DNA of 64,000 nucleotides, taken from NCBI GenBank assembly GCA_017848795.1, contig JAFIHG010000043.1, positions 53,181 through 117,180 on the forward strand. The letters are read 5' to 3'. The DNA is from Candidatus Nanopelagicales bacterium (GTDB lineage Bacteria; Actinomycetota; Actinomycetes; S36-B12; CAIYMF01). Below the pieces are notes generated by a model. It saw nothing but the letters and a program-made list of their open reading frames with translations. It ran no database searches and had not been told where the DNA came from. A program made the position numbers and the translations under genes. Of this stretch, positions 8,817-18,084 are shown one piece after another (positions within the stretch are counted from its first letter, which is position 1; every line of letters starts with the position of its first letter).

Positions 8817-9980
8817 TCATCTGGCCTTCACCTCCTGCCAGGCCTGACGCCACAGCTTGGAGTTCGCCGGCTGGGTCTCTGCGATCGCGCCGGAGAGCGC
8901 CGCCGGATCGGCGCTCGCGCGATGCGCGGCGTTGACGAGCGGCACTGCGTCGCGATTCATCACGACGTAGCCGAGGTTGCCGAACATCGCCTGCGTCTTC
9001 GGGGACATGTAATGGTCGAGCATCGCGTACGCGGCGTCCAGGTTCTGGGCATCGGGGCTGATACCGAGCCCGCAGACCCAGGAGAGCACGCCTTCCTCAG
9101 GGGCGGCCCACCCGACGTCGGTCCCGTCAGCTGCGATCGACTCGGCGACCGCGCGGTTGCCGTCGGAGAGGACCACCTCGCCGGATCCGAACAGGTTCGC
9201 CATGTCGGCGTCGGAGCGCGCGAAGCTGCGGAACTGGGAGCGGTTCGCGAGGAGCAGGTCCTTGGTCGCCGTGACCTGTTCGTCGGTCATCGTCATCGGC
9301 GCCGGGTTGCCGTGGGCGAGCGCCGTGATCGCGAGCGGCGTCAGCCAGTAGCCGCCGTCGAGCGCGACCCGACCCGCGTACCTCGCATCGAACAGGGCGC
9401 GGAACGAGTCCACCCCGTCGGGGAAGGTCTGCTTGTCGTAGATCAGACCCTGTGCGCCGGCTTCGAGCGGCACCATGATCGTCCCACTGTCGACGGTGAT
9501 CCCCTGCGCGTCGCGGAAGGTCGGGTCGAGGTCGCCCCAGTACTTCAGCCGTGACGTGTCTATCGGTGCGAGCGCACCTGCGTCGAGCAGCGCGCCGGCC
9601 TCGTCGAGGCAGACCTCGATGACGTCGGGCTGGAAGCCGGCTTTGATCTTGGCCGCAGCCTCGTCGTCGCTGTCGAAGGTGGCCGTGTCCACCTGCAGAG
9701 CAGGGTTCGCCGCCAGGAACGGTCCGAGCAGCTTGTCCTTGACGGTGTCGAGGTAGGTGAAGGTGCGCAGCGTCCCCGACAGCGCAGCGGAGGTCGGACC
9801 GCCGCTGTGCACGGCGCCTGCCGCCGCCCGGTCCGCGATGGCGCTCGGCCCGGCACCGCCGCAGCCGGCAAGCAGCAGCGCTGCGGCGACAGCTATGACG
9901 AGCGCCGCACCGTGCCGTCGGGACCCCATCGCTCGGGGCGCCGTTCGCCGGGCGGCGAGTGGCCGGGCACGGCCGTTCAT
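8817..9980 (-). CDS. Polyamine-type ABC substrate-binding lipoprotein 2
   Basis: This 387-aa paralogue of the preceding binding protein has a lipobox LAGC after a hydrophobic stretch (ALVIAVAAALLLAGC). Long runs of identity with the neighbour include EVCLDEA, DLDPTFRDAQG, QFRSFAR, LSWVCGLGIS and AIAETQP. The ATG at 9980 overlaps the stop of the ATPase gene (ATGA at 9977-9980), which fixes the start, although a later Met (MGSRRHG) would also make a shorter signal peptide. An 82-bp gap separates it from the first binding-protein gene. Two binding proteins on one permease pair suggest two related ligands. Confidence 0.85.
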   Translation of the reverse strand: MNGRARPLAARRTAPRAMGSRRHGAALVIAVAAALLLAGCGGAGPSAIADRAAAGAVHSGGPTSAALSGTLRTFTYLDTVKDKLLGPFLAANPALQVDTATFDSDDEAAAKIKAGFQPDVIEVCLDEAGALLDAGALAPIDTSRLKYWGDLDPTFRDAQGITVDSGTIMVPLEAGAQGLIYDKQTFPDGVDSFRALFDARYAGRVALDGGYWLTPLAITALAHGNPAPMTMTDEQVTATKDLLLANRSQFRSFARSDADMANLFGSGEVVLSDGNRAVAESIAADGTDVGWAAPEEGVLSWVCGLGISPDAQNLDAAYAMLDHYMSPKTQAMFGNLGYVVMNRDAVPLVNAAHRASADPAALSGAIAETQPANSKLWRQAWQEVKAR

Positions 9981-11149
9981 GTGTGGGCCGTCGTGTTCGT
10001 GGTGACGGACCCGATGACGTGCGCGCCGCCAGGTGCCCACGAGAGCACAACTGGAGCGCCGCGCTCGAGCGCGCGCAGGTTGCTGTTGTCACTGAGCTCG
10101 TGCACGACGAGGCGCTCGCCGGTCGGGATCTCCACCGTGACGTGAGTGATGGACCCGCAGTAGACGATGTCGACGGTATGGCCGCTCACCCGGCTGTGAC
10201 TCTCGGGCACCGCATCTGCCGCAACCGTGTGCAGCGAGATCCGCTCCGGGCGCACCGTGATCTGCACCGGACCCGTCGGAGTGGGCCCGTTCATCACCGC
10301 GGTGAGACGCTCACCCTCTCCGAGCGCCATCACGAGCAGGTCGTCGCTCCGGTGCGGCCGGTCGAGCACGAGCAGGTTCGAGGTGCCGATGAAGCCGGCG
10401 ACGAACGCGGTGGTGGGCCGCTCGTAGAGGCTGCGCGGGTCGGCGAGTTGCTCCACCCGACCGTCGTGCATGACCGCGATGCGGTCGGACATCGTCAGCG
10501 CCTCCTCCTGGTCGTGCGTGACGTAGAGGAAGGTCGTGCCGGTGCTGCGGTGCACGTCCTTGAGCTCGGCCTGCATCTCCTTGCGCAACTTGAGGTCGAG
10601 TGCTCCCAGCGGCTCGTCGAGGAGCAAGGCGAGTGGGCGGTTCACCAGTGCCCTGGCGAGCGCGACGCGCTACCGCTGACCGCCGGAGAGTTGAGCTGGG
10701 CGCCGGTCGGCGAGCCCGGTGAGCCGCATCGACGCGAGAGCGCCGTTGACGCGCTCGGAGCTCTCCCGGCGCCCGAGGCGCTTCACCCGGAGACCGAATG
10801 CGACGTTGTCGGCGACGGTCATGTGCGGAAAGAGCGCGTAGTCCTGGAAGACCATGTTCAAGGGGCGTTTCGCGGGCGGGTGCGCTGTGATGTCCATGCC
10901 GCCGAGGCGGATCCGCCCGGAGCTGGGCTGCTCGAACCCGGCGACGAGTCGCAGCGTCGTCGTCTTGCCGCACCCGCTCGGGCCGAGGAGCGAGAAGAAC
11001 TCGCCGCCTGCGATGGTGAGGTCGACATGGTCGACGGCGGTGACCCCGTCGAAGGACTTGGTGATGTGCGAGATCTCGATGGTGCCCAGGTCGGCCCTCG
11101 TGCCGGCCTCGTGGACGGGTGCGAGCCGCGTGGGGCTGGTCTGCGTCAC
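9977..11149 (-). pseudogene. ABC transporter ATPase (PotA-like), interrupted by an in-frame TAG
   Basis: The frame encodes a complete polyamine-type ATPase of about 390 codons: Walker [11 protein letters not shown]-loop VFQDYALFP, signature LSGGQ, Walker B ALLLDEPLGALD, H-loop VTHDQEEALT, and a C-terminal TOBE-like domain. At 10670-10672 the codon after LSGGQR is TAG, where homologues have CAG (Gln), and the same frame continues unbroken on both sides. This is one base substitution, not a frameshift. It is a true nonsense mutation, a sequencing error or suppressed. The GTG start at 11149 overlaps the glycerate kinase stop (GTGA) and follows GGAGGA. If the stop is real, the importer lacks its motor unless another ATPase substitutes. 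Confidence 0.82.
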
Positions 11150-12537
11150 CTCGGGTCCTCCTTGGCTACGGCGATCACGAACAGGTCGTTGACGTTCGTT
11201 CCGGTGTGCCCGAGCCAGATCGCGCTGCCGAGCTTCTCGCAGGCGGCCGTGGAGCGGTGGTGGGAGACGGCAGTCTGCAGGTCGATGCCCAGGACCGAAG
11301 CGCGGGCGGCTGTTGTGCCGTCGGCGACGGCGCCGGCGTAGACGGTTCCGCCGTCCGAGCCGTCCGTGTCGAGGAAGATCGCCGCTGCCCGGTGGCCGGC
11401 GAGTTGGGCTGCTGCGACGAGTGCGCACTCCTGGTTCGGGCCACCGTCGCCGAAGCCGCCTGCACCGCCGAGCGAGACGACGGACTCACCGCCGCAGCCC
11501 ACCAGCATCAGGGGCCGGGGATCAGCGGCCGCGGCGGCCAGGGCTTGGCCGCACAGCCGCTCGGCGACGGAGCGGGCATCACCTTCGACCTCTTCCGCCA
11601 CGACCATGGGCCGGTAGCCCGCCGACTCGACCGCCGCTGCCATCGCACGGACGGTCGAGGCGCCGTCCGCCAGGACGACGGTGTGGGGTGTGTCGATGGC
11701 CGGGGTCGGAAGGTCTTGAAGCAGGTGACGGCGGACGGCTTCCGGCACCGCGTCCCAGAGGCCGGCCGCGCCGAGCACCTCGCGTGCCTGGCGGGCGCTC
11801 GACCGGTCGGCGACCGTGGGATCGGTGACGGCGTCCAGCGGGCTGCCTGCGACGTCGGAGACCGTCAGGTTCACCAGTCGGGCCGGAAGCGCCGCGAGCG
11901 CCACGCGGCCGCCCTTGAGCAGCGAGACCTGCTTGCGGACGGCGTTGATGTCGGTGATCGCCAGCCCACTCGCGAGCAGCAACTCGTGCAGCACACGCTT
12001 GTCCGCGAGCGGGACGCCTTCCGGAGGCAGGCTCGCCAGTGCCGAGCTGCCCCCCGTGAAGCAGGCCAGCACCAGGTCGTCGGGGCCGGCGGAACGTGCG
12101 CAGTCGAGGATCGCCTCGGCCGCACGTGCGCTCCGCGCGGTCGGTAATGGGTGGTCGGAGGTGAGGACGCGCAGCGGTTCCAGGTCGCGCGCCGCTGGGT
12201 CTCGTGCCGCGACGACACCACCACCGATACGCGAGCCCAGGATCTCGACGAGTGCCGCCGCGATCGGGTGGGTCGCCTTGCCGGCGCCGATGACGAGCAC
12301 CCGGCCTCTACCGCCAAGCGGGTAGGAGCGGCCCTCGACCGTGACGACGTCGTCGCGCGGGTCATAACCGACGACTCGGCGGGTAGCCGCGCCCGGGTCG
12401 GCCGCGACCAGCCCGGCCTGCGCCACCTCGAACACGGCGCGGCGCAGCCGGCTGTCGCCGGTGGTGAGCGCGGTCGCCGTGCGCGGGTCGTCGACCGCCG
12501 AGGTCGCGACCCGGCCCGGGACGTCGGGAGCGGTCAT
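11146..12537 (-). CDS. Glycerate 2-kinase (GckA/TtuD, DUF4147-MOFRL)
   Basis: This 463-aa kinase is predicted to phosphorylate D-glycerate to 2-phosphoglycerate with ATP. The N-terminal DUF4147 region shows [22 protein letters not shown] and [10 protein letters not shown], and the C-terminal MOFRL domain shows [11 protein letters not shown] and FLDTDGSDG. The ATG overlaps the enolase stop (ATGA at 12534-12537) and its own stop overlaps the ATPase start, so the three are tightly coupled. With the adjoining enolase it would convert glycerate to PEP in two steps. This implies that the operon's substrate is degraded through glycerate. Confidence 0.87.
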   Translation of the reverse strand: MTAPDVPGRVATSAVDDPRTATALTTGDSRLRRAVFEVAQAGLVAADPGAATRRVVGYDPRDDVVTVEGRSYPLGGRGRVLVIGAGKATHPIAAALVEILGSRIGGGVVAARDPAARDLEPLRVLTSDHPLPTARSARAAEAILDCARSAGPDDLVLACFTGGSSALASLPPEGVPLADKRVLHELLLASGLAITDINAVRKQVSLLKGGRVALAALPARLVNLTVSDVAGSPLDAVTDPTVADRSSARQAREVLGAAGLWDAVPEAVRRHLLQDLPTPAIDTPHTVVLADGASTVRAMAAAVESAGYRPMVVAEEVEGDARSVAERLCGQALAAAAADPRPLMLVGCGGESVVSLGGAGGFGDGGPNQECALVAAAQLAGHRAAAIFLDTDGSDGGTVYAGAVADGTTAARASVLGIDLQTAVSHHRSTAACEKLGSAIWLGHTGTNVNDLFVIAVAKEDPR

Positions 12538-13817
12538 CCGACGCGGCTCCTGAACACATCTCCCGGGTAGGTCGCCTCGGCGCCGAGCTCTTCCTCGATC
12601 ACGAGCAGCCGGTTGTACTTCGCGGTCCGCTCGCCGCGCACCGGAGCGCCCGTCTTGATCTGTCCGGCCCCCAGCGCCACGACCAGATCGGCGATGATCG
12701 CGTCCTCGGTCTCACCGGAGCGCTCGGAAACGACCACCGAGTAGCCGTTGCTCTGCGCGAGCATCGCGGCGTCCCATGCCTGGGACAGCGTGCCGATCTG
12801 GTTCACCTTCCAGAGCAACGAGTTCGCCGCGCCCTCGGCGATACCGCGCCGCAACCGATCGGCATTGGTCGTGAACAGGTCGTCGCCGACGATCTGGATC
12901 CCGCTCGTCGCGGTCAGCCGGGCGAACCCCTCGAAGTCTTCCTCCTGCAGCGGGTCCTCGATGGTGACCAGGTCGTAGTCCGCGATCAGGCGCAGGTACC
13001 GGTCGATAAGCGCGTCACGGTCGAGCTCCTCCCCGGCAAGGGTGTACGTACCGCGCGCCTCGTCATACCAATGCGTCGCGGCGCAGTCGAGGCCGTACCT
13101 GATCGAATCCGCCCAGCCCGACTTGTCGACCGCTTCGTGCAGCAGCGTCAGGGCCTCGTCGGGTGAGGAGATGGGAGGGGCGAACCCACCTTCGTCGCCG
13201 GTGTTGAGTGCGACTTTGCCATAGCGTGCAAGCAGGATCCCGGCCAGCTCGAGGTTGACCTCGGTCGATATCTGAAGTGCTTCGAGCATCGAGGACGCGC
13301 CGACCGGCAAGATGATGAACTCCTGGAAGTCCAAGTCGTTCGACGCGTGCCGGCCGCCGTTGATGAGGTTCACCAGCGGCACTGGAAGGACGTGCGCGTC
13401 CGCGTTCAGGTGCTGGTAGAGCGGGCGCCCGCTCGAGAGAGCGGCAGCCCGCGCGGCTGCGAGCGAGACCCCGAGCAACGCGTTCGCCCCGAGCCGCGAC
13501 TTGTCCTGCGTGCCATCGATGTCGACCAGCATCGCGTCGAGCGCGCGTTGCGACGTGACGGACCTTCCGACGAGCGCGGGTGCGAGTACGTCGTTGACGG
13601 CCGCGACAGCCTGCCCGACGCCGAATCCGCCGAACCGCCGTCCTCCGTCCCGCGACTCGAACGCCTCGTGCGAACCTGTCGAGCGTCCGCTCGGCACATC
13701 AGCGCGGCCGAGCAGCCGACCGTGGTCGATGGTCAGGTCGACCTGGACGGTCGGCAACCCGCGGCAGTCGAGGACCTCGCGGGCATGAAGGCTCGAGATG
13801 GTCAGGTCGGTCGTCAT
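12534..13817 (-). CDS. eno: Enolase (probably a pathway-specific paralogue)
   Basis: This 427-aa phosphopyruvate hydratase converts 2-phosphoglycerate to PEP with Mg2+. Family motifs are present: SGRSTGSHEAFE (loop), GANALLGVSLA, NGGRHASNDLDFQEF, NTGDEGGFAPP, the metal ligands in IEDPLQEED and GDDLF, and VSERSGETED with a downstream KTGAP. Several motif positions differ from typical housekeeping enolase (for example STGSHEA where housekeeping forms have SGASTGEHEA). Its operon neighbours are catabolic, so I read it as a second enolase dedicated to this pathway. A housekeeping copy probably lies elsewhere. A GGAG site precedes the ATG. Confidence 0.88.
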   Translation of the reverse strand: MTTDLTISSLHAREVLDCRGLPTVQVDLTIDHGRLLGRADVPSGRSTGSHEAFESRDGGRRFGGFGVGQAVAAVNDVLAPALVGRSVTSQRALDAMLVDIDGTQDKSRLGANALLGVSLAAARAAALSSGRPLYQHLNADAHVLPVPLVNLINGGRHASNDLDFQEFIILPVGASSMLEALQISTEVNLELAGILLARYGKVALNTGDEGGFAPPISSPDEALTLLHEAVDKSGWADSIRYGLDCAATHWYDEARGTYTLAGEELDRDALIDRYLRLIADYDLVTIEDPLQEEDFEGFARLTATSGIQIVGDDLFTTNADRLRRGIAEGAANSLLWKVNQIGTLSQAWDAAMLAQSNGYSVVVSERSGETEDAIIADLVVALGAGQIKTGAPVRGERTAKYNRLLVIEEELGAEATYPGDVFRSRVG

Positions 13818-13892
13818 CGTGTGGGGCTCCTGATCGGCTGGGGACGGTACGGGCGGGCGAAGGGCGGGCGAAGGGTGCGGAAGGTCGGGCGT

Positions 13893-14552
13893 TCAGCGAT
13901 CGACGTCGACCGTGGCGAGAGTGCGCAGCAGGTTCTCGGTCGCGTCTTCCCAGTGCTTGCGGAACGCGCGGTCCGCGGCGCCGAGATCGCCTGCGAGGAG
14001 GGTCTCGAGCAGCTCGCGGTGCTCGGCGGCCACGTCGGCCGGCCGCTCGTAGTTCGGTCGCAGCTGGACCATGCACAGCTGGATCTCCGACTGCGCCCCG
14101 GCGTACGCCCGCGCGAGCCGGGGGCTACCCGTGTCCATGATGACGCCGCGATGGAAGGCGAGGTCTGCGTCGACGACGCGGTCCCAGGTCGCGTCCGCCG
14201 GCAGCGCCTCGAGCCGCTCGGTCGCTTCGGTCGCAGCTGCCGGGGTGCTCGCCGCAGAGATGATCAACCGCACCGCCTCCGACTCGAGCGCGGCGCGCAA
14301 GCGGAAGACGTCCACGACGTCGTCGGAGTCGAGTTCGGGGACGTGCACGCCGCGGTTCGGGGTGTGGCGCAGTACACCTTCGAGTACGAGCATCTGCATC
14401 GCTGCCCGTACGGTGTGGCGCGCCACGTTGTAGGAGGTGGCGATCTGCACCTCCCGCAGGTAAGTGCCCGGGAGCAGCGAGCCGTCGAGAACGCTGTGAC
14501 GCAGCGCCTCGGCGAGGGCGTCGACGGTGGAAACCGGAGTCAGGATCGGCAC
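13893..14552 (-). CDS. GntR-family repressor, FadR (FCD) subfamily
   Basis: This is a transcription factor of about 219 aa. Residues 1-70 hold the winged helix (DALAEALRHSVLDGSLLPGTYLREVQIA, ARHTVRAAMQMLVLEGVLRHTPNRG). The all-helical FCD effector domain follows, with the metal/ligand histidine pattern DLAFHRGVIMDTG and later EHRELLETLLAGD. The GTG at 14552 was chosen; an in-frame TTG at 14576 would place the operator inside the gene. It is the first leftward gene, 75 bp ahead of enolase, and divergent from the aminotransferase at 14599. It probably represses both directions until a carboxylate intermediate binds. Confidence 0.85.
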   Translation of the reverse strand: MPILTPVSTVDALAEALRHSVLDGSLLPGTYLREVQIATSYNVARHTVRAAMQMLVLEGVLRHTPNRGVHVPELDSDDVVDVFRLRAALESEAVRLIISAASTPAAATEATERLEALPADATWDRVVDADLAFHRGVIMDTGSPRLARAYAGAQSEIQLCMVQLRPNYERPADVAAEHRELLETLLAGDLGAADRAFRKHWEDATENLLRTLATVDVDR

Positions 14553-14557
14553 GCGCA

Positions 14558-14574
14558 GGATTGTTCCACAATCC
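14558..14574. promoter_or_regulatory. GntR/FadR-type operator (perfect 7-3-7 dyad)
   Basis: GGATTGT-TCC-ACAATCC is a perfect inverted repeat. Its core, TTGTTCCACAA, fits the FadR-subfamily consensus TNGTNNNACNA exactly. It sits in the short divergent region between the regulator start (14552) and the aminotransferase start (14599), overlapping the likely -35 of the rightward promoter. Autoregulation and repression of both units is the natural inference. Confidence 0.75.
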
Positions 14575-14586
14575 AACAGATCCGGC

Positions 14587-14592
14587 TAGAGT
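14587..14592 (+). promoter_or_regulatory. -10 box of a leaderless promoter for the 14599 aminotransferase
   Basis: TAGAGT lies 6 bases before the ATG at 14599. A weak -35 (TTCCAC, 14564-14569) sits 17 bases upstream, inside the FadR-type dyad. Transcription would start at or next to the ATG, giving a leaderless mRNA, which is common in actinomycetes. There is no ribosome-binding site in the short space. Confidence 0.5.
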
Positions 14593-14598
14593 CGCGCC

Positions 14599-15942
14599 AT
14601 GACCGATTCTCCGTTGGCCGATGCCCTTGCCGCCGAACGTGACCGGTTCGCATCGACCCACCCCCTTTCGTACGAGCACTACCGGCGAGCGTCGACCTCG
14701 CAACTGGCAGGCGTGCCGATGAACTGGATGACGCGGTGGGCGAGCCCGTTCCCTCCGGTCGTCGCCTCCGCGCAGGGCGCCCGGCTCACGGATATCGACG
14801 GCAACGAGTACGTCGATTTCGCGCTCGGTGACACCGGTGCCATGGCCGGGCACGCTCCCGCCGCGACGGTCGCTGCAGTTGCGCGGCAGGCCGCCCGCGG
14901 CATGACGACCATGCTGCCCAGCCCGGATTCGGTCGCCGTCAGCGAGGAGCTGGCACGGCGCTTCGGAGTGCCACTGTGGCAGTTCAGTCTGTCCGCGAGC
15001 GACGCGAACCGGTTCGCGCTGCGGCTGTGCCGCGCGGTCAGCGGACGGCCCAAAGTTCTGGTGTTCGACCAGTGCTACCACGGCAGCGTCGACGAGACGG
15101 TCGTCCGGATCACGGCCGGCGAGGTGCGCCCGAGGGTCGGGAACCTCGGGCCGCAGATCGATCCGGCGCTGACGACGCGGGTCGTCGACTTCAACGACGT
15201 CGCCGCCCTGGAGCGCGAGCTCGGCTTCGAGGACGTTGCATGCGTGCTCGCCGAGCCGGCGCTGACGAACATCGGCATCGTGCTGCCGGCCGACGGGTAT
15301 CTCGAGCAGCTCCGGAAGGTGTGTGATGCGACCGGCACGCTGCTGGTCCTCGACGAGACGCACACCTGGTGCGCCGGCCCGGGTGGGGCGACAGCGGCAT
15401 GGGGGCTGCGCCCGGACCTCGTCACGCTCGGCAAACCGGTGGCCGGCGGAGTGCCGATCGGCTGCTACGGGATGACCGAGACGTTCGCTGCGCGGGTCCA
15501 GGACGTCGTGGTTCCGGAGGCGGCCGATGTGGGCGGGGTGGGCGGCACCCTCGCCGGTAACGCACTGTCGTTGGCGGCAGCGCGGGCCACGCTGGAGGAG
15601 GTGCTCACGGACGCGGCGTTCGATCGGATGATCACGCTCGCCGAACGCTTCGAGGCCGGTGTGCGTTCGGTGCTCGACGGGGTGGGACTGCCCTGGCACG
15701 TGACGCGGATCGGAGCGCGGGTCGAGTACATGCACGGGGCTGCAGTGCCGAGCACGGGCGCGGAGGCGGCTGCTGCGTTCGACCCGCTCGTCGACGCGTA
15801 CCTCCACCTCTTCCTGCTCAACCGTGGCGTCCTGATGACCCCGTTCCACATGATGGCGCTGATGTGCCCGGCGACCACCGCCGCAGACGTCGACTGGCAC
15901 ACCGAGGTGTTCGCGGAGGCTGTTGGGCTGCTCGCGGGCTGA
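14599..15942 (+). CDS. Class-III aminotransferase (glutamate-1-semialdehyde aminomutase-like)
   Basis: This 447-aa PLP enzyme of aminotransferase subgroup III has GARLTDIDGNEYVDFALGDTG near residue 60, then SASDANRFALRLCR, the YHGSVDET segment, the cofactor Asp in LVLDETHTWCAGPGG, and the PLP lysine in VTLGKPVAGGVPIGCYG. No haem genes are nearby, so a role in ALA synthesis is unlikely. It is more probably an amine or beta-amino-acid transaminase of the same pathway as the divergent operon, with which it shares the 14558 operator. The ATG appears to be the transcription start. Confidence 0.83.
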   Translation: MTDSPLADALAAERDRFASTHPLSYEHYRRASTSQLAGVPMNWMTRWASPFPPVVASAQGARLTDIDGNEYVDFALGDTGAMAGHAPAATVAAVARQAARGMTTMLPSPDSVAVSEELARRFGVPLWQFSLSASDANRFALRLCRAVSGRPKVLVFDQCYHGSVDETVVRITAGEVRPRVGNLGPQIDPALTTRVVDFNDVAALERELGFEDVACVLAEPALTNIGIVLPADGYLEQLRKVCDATGTLLVLDETHTWCAGPGGATAAWGLRPDLVTLGKPVAGGVPIGCYGMTETFAARVQDVVVPEAADVGGVGGTLAGNALSLAAARATLEEVLTDAAFDRMITLAERFEAGVRSVLDGVGLPWHVTRIGARVEYMHGAAVPSTGAEAAAAFDPLVDAYLHLFLLNRGVLMTPFHMMALMCPATTAADVDWHTEVFAEAVGLLAG

Positions 15943-15964
15943 CGCTCGTACGCGACGAGCGCCC

Positions 15965-16021
15965 GTGTCCCTGCTCGAACCGTGGCGCTGCGCCAGATCA
16001 GGACGGTTCGAGCAGGGACAC
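15965..16021. terminator. 19-bp perfect inverted repeat between convergent genes (palindrome family copy 1)
   Basis: Arms 15965-15983 (GTGTCCCTGCTCGAACCGT) and 16003-16021 are perfectly complementary. The loop itself contains a small GGCGC/GCGCC hairpin. It separates the convergent aminotransferase (stop 15942) and TPR-like gene (stop 16037) and probably acts as a two-way terminator. Near-identical arms recur at 53745-53809 and 59304-59362. Confidence 0.65.
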
Positions 16022-16036
16022 AGGGGATCTGCCCGG

Positions 16037-17899
16037 TCAGCGCAAGCCGAGCGCCTCTGGCAGGTGCGCGACGCCGGCGACGAAGCTGATGTCGAAGTCG
16101 CCTCCGGACACCCCGACGCTGCCTGCGCCCGAGCCCGGTCCGACCGACACGCCGGGTGAGGTCCGCCACCCTGCGTCGACGGCGCCGTCCCGGCCGAAGG
16201 TGACGTACGCACCGCTCTGCGGTCCGCCGACCTTGAAGCCGCGGATCGGTGCCCCGACCGACCCGCCGGCCACGATCGTGACGTCGCCGGTACGCGAGTT
16301 GACGTTCACGTACGCGAACGGGTTGACGAACGGCCCGCCGCCCTCGATATGGACCTTGACGTTCTCGCAGTCCACCTGCAGTGAGATCACCTTGATCGCC
16401 AGGCTGAAAACGATCGGGGTCTCCGCGCACGCGCCGGCGCCGTACGCAGCGAGCTCACCGTCGACGACGTCGTCACGCGCTGCCGGCGGCTGCGCGGCCG
16501 GGTCGCAGACGCCGGTGTAGTTCGCGCCCGTCGTGCCGAAGAGCAAGATGCTGCCGGCGAGCTTTCGCCGGGCCACCGCGAGCGCGAACTCGTGCGCGGC
16601 CGGTGCCTTCAGCTCGCGCGCGAGCGCCGTCGCCCGCTGGTAGTGCGCGCTGGTGTAGTTGCGCCACGCCTTGTCCCAGTCGAGCAGTGCCCCGTGGTAG
16701 GCGCCGCACTGCGCCTCGGTGATCCCGCCCTGGCCCACCTTGACGTAGTCACCAAGCCGGGCCTGCTTCACGAGCGCGACATCAGCCAGCCGCTGCACGT
16801 CCGGATCTATCGAGTCGAGCGCCGCGACGAGGTCCTCGGTAAGGCGCTTCGTCAGCGGCGAGAGGGTCTGCAGGTGCCGGGCGTACGCAGTGGACGTCTT
16901 GACGACGTCCTGCTGACGCGCCTGGTACCAGGCGATCGCCTCCGTGGTCTGCGCCAGCATCTGCGGGTGGACCTTCATCCCGGGCACCCGGTACCGGTAG
17001 GTCGGAATGGTGGGCTGCTGTCCCTTGCCCAGCTGCAGGATCTCCGGGCCGGGCAGCCGGGTGGGGGCGTCCTTGGTCGGGCCGGGCATGACCAGATCGA
17101 ACTTCGTCTTTCCTTGGCGACGGGCTCCCGAGAAGGCGGCGCGAGCCGCCTTCCCGGTATCGCCCGCACACAGCTCGGCGAGGGCGAGGTTGGTCTGCGC
17201 CTCGGAGAGCAGCGGCGAGCCCTTGATCGCTGCTGTCGCCGCTCTCGCCGCCGGCTTCCACTTCCCCAGGGCGAGCAGCGCGTACGCGGTGTTGTTGTCG
17301 ATCACCGCGCGGGACGGGATCCCGAAGGCGGGGCGCTTGACCGGCTTTCGCTTGCGGGCCTGCTTCAGCAGCGCGAGGGCCTCGTTCGGCATGCCGAGGT
17401 CGGTGAGCGTCGGAGCCAGGTTCGTCAACGGCGTCGGGCTCTTCGGTCGCAGGTCATGGGCCCGGCGCAGCGCGGTCACTGTCAACGTCGGCTTGCGTCG
17501 TGCGACTCCGATGGTGGCCGCGGCCATCGCCTGGTTGGGCGTCTTGTACGCCGTGCTCCTCTTGAACTTCTTTCGCGCCTTGTTGCTCGTGTGCTTGCCG
17601 AGGTACGTGTCGATCGTCCGGAGCGCCGCTGCCTTGGACACCGTCTTCGTCTTGGGCAGCCGCGTCGGCTTGCAGAGCTGGTTCTTCAGGCCCCCGAGCT
17701 TGCCGGCAAGGACGTCGACGGGCGGCACGTCCCGCCCGTCCGACAGGGTGATGATGCCGCTGCCGCCCTTGTCGAGCGGTCCGGCGGACACCGGTGCGAC
17801 GGTCCCGAGCACGAACCCACCGGTCAGGGTCAGGACGAGCGACACGCGCAGGTACGGCTTCGGGGGGCCGGTTCGCCGGCTCCGGTCGTGCGAAGACAT
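16037..17899 (-). CDS. Secreted protein with TPR-like region, function unknown
   Basis: This 620-aa protein has an N-terminal export signal ([26 protein letters not shown]). A helical repeat region of TPR type follows ([60 protein letters not shown]), spaced at about 34 residues, then a long middle domain and a Gly/Val-rich C-terminal segment. Lysine-rich stretches occur near residues 80-130. The ATG at 17899 was chosen because AGGAGAAGCGA precedes it; the upstream extension lacks a signal. I do not recognise a named family. It stands alone, divergent from the gene at 18085. Confidence 0.6.
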   Translation of the reverse strand: MSSHDRSRRTGPPKPYLRVSLVLTLTGGFVLGTVAPVSAGPLDKGGSGIITLSDGRDVPPVDVLAGKLGGLKNQLCKPTRLPKTKTVSKAAALRTIDTYLGKHTSNKARKKFKRSTAYKTPNQAMAAATIGVARRKPTLTVTALRRAHDLRPKSPTPLTNLAPTLTDLGMPNEALALLKQARKRKPVKRPAFGIPSRAVIDNNTAYALLALGKWKPAARAATAAIKGSPLLSEAQTNLALAELCAGDTGKAARAAFSGARRQGKTKFDLVMPGPTKDAPTRLPGPEILQLGKGQQPTIPTYRYRVPGMKVHPQMLAQTTEAIAWYQARQQDVVKTSTAYARHLQTLSPLTKRLTEDLVAALDSIDPDVQRLADVALVKQARLGDYVKVGQGGITEAQCGAYHGALLDWDKAWRNYTSAHYQRATALARELKAPAAHEFALAVARRKLAGSILLFGTTGANYTGVCDPAAQPPAARDDVVDGELAAYGAGACAETPIVFSLAIKVISLQVDCENVKVHIEGGGPFVNPFAYVNVNSRTGDVTIVAGGSVGAPIRGFKVGGPQSGAYVTFGRDGAVDAGWRTSPGVSVGPGSGAGSVGVSGGDFDISFVAGVAHLPEALGLR

Positions 17900-18084
17900 T
17901 CGCTTCTCCTTCGGTTTCAGCACGCGAAGAACTGTTGCGGGCTGGGCGTCCCGAAGGGCAGGGGCAGGTGTCCCGGATCGGACCCGGTTCCGTATCCGCG
18001 CGGTGCCGGTTAATCGCACGACGTACGCCGGGTGACCCGGTTAGCGTCGCTCCACGGGGCCGGCGAGCGGATGGAGCTGGTGGG

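Noticed and set aside
17794..18084. Upstream extension of the Asp-box gene
   Set aside because: The longer frame contains no conserved part and overlaps the promoter of the divergent TPR-like gene. The ATG at 18085 starts the recognisable fold.
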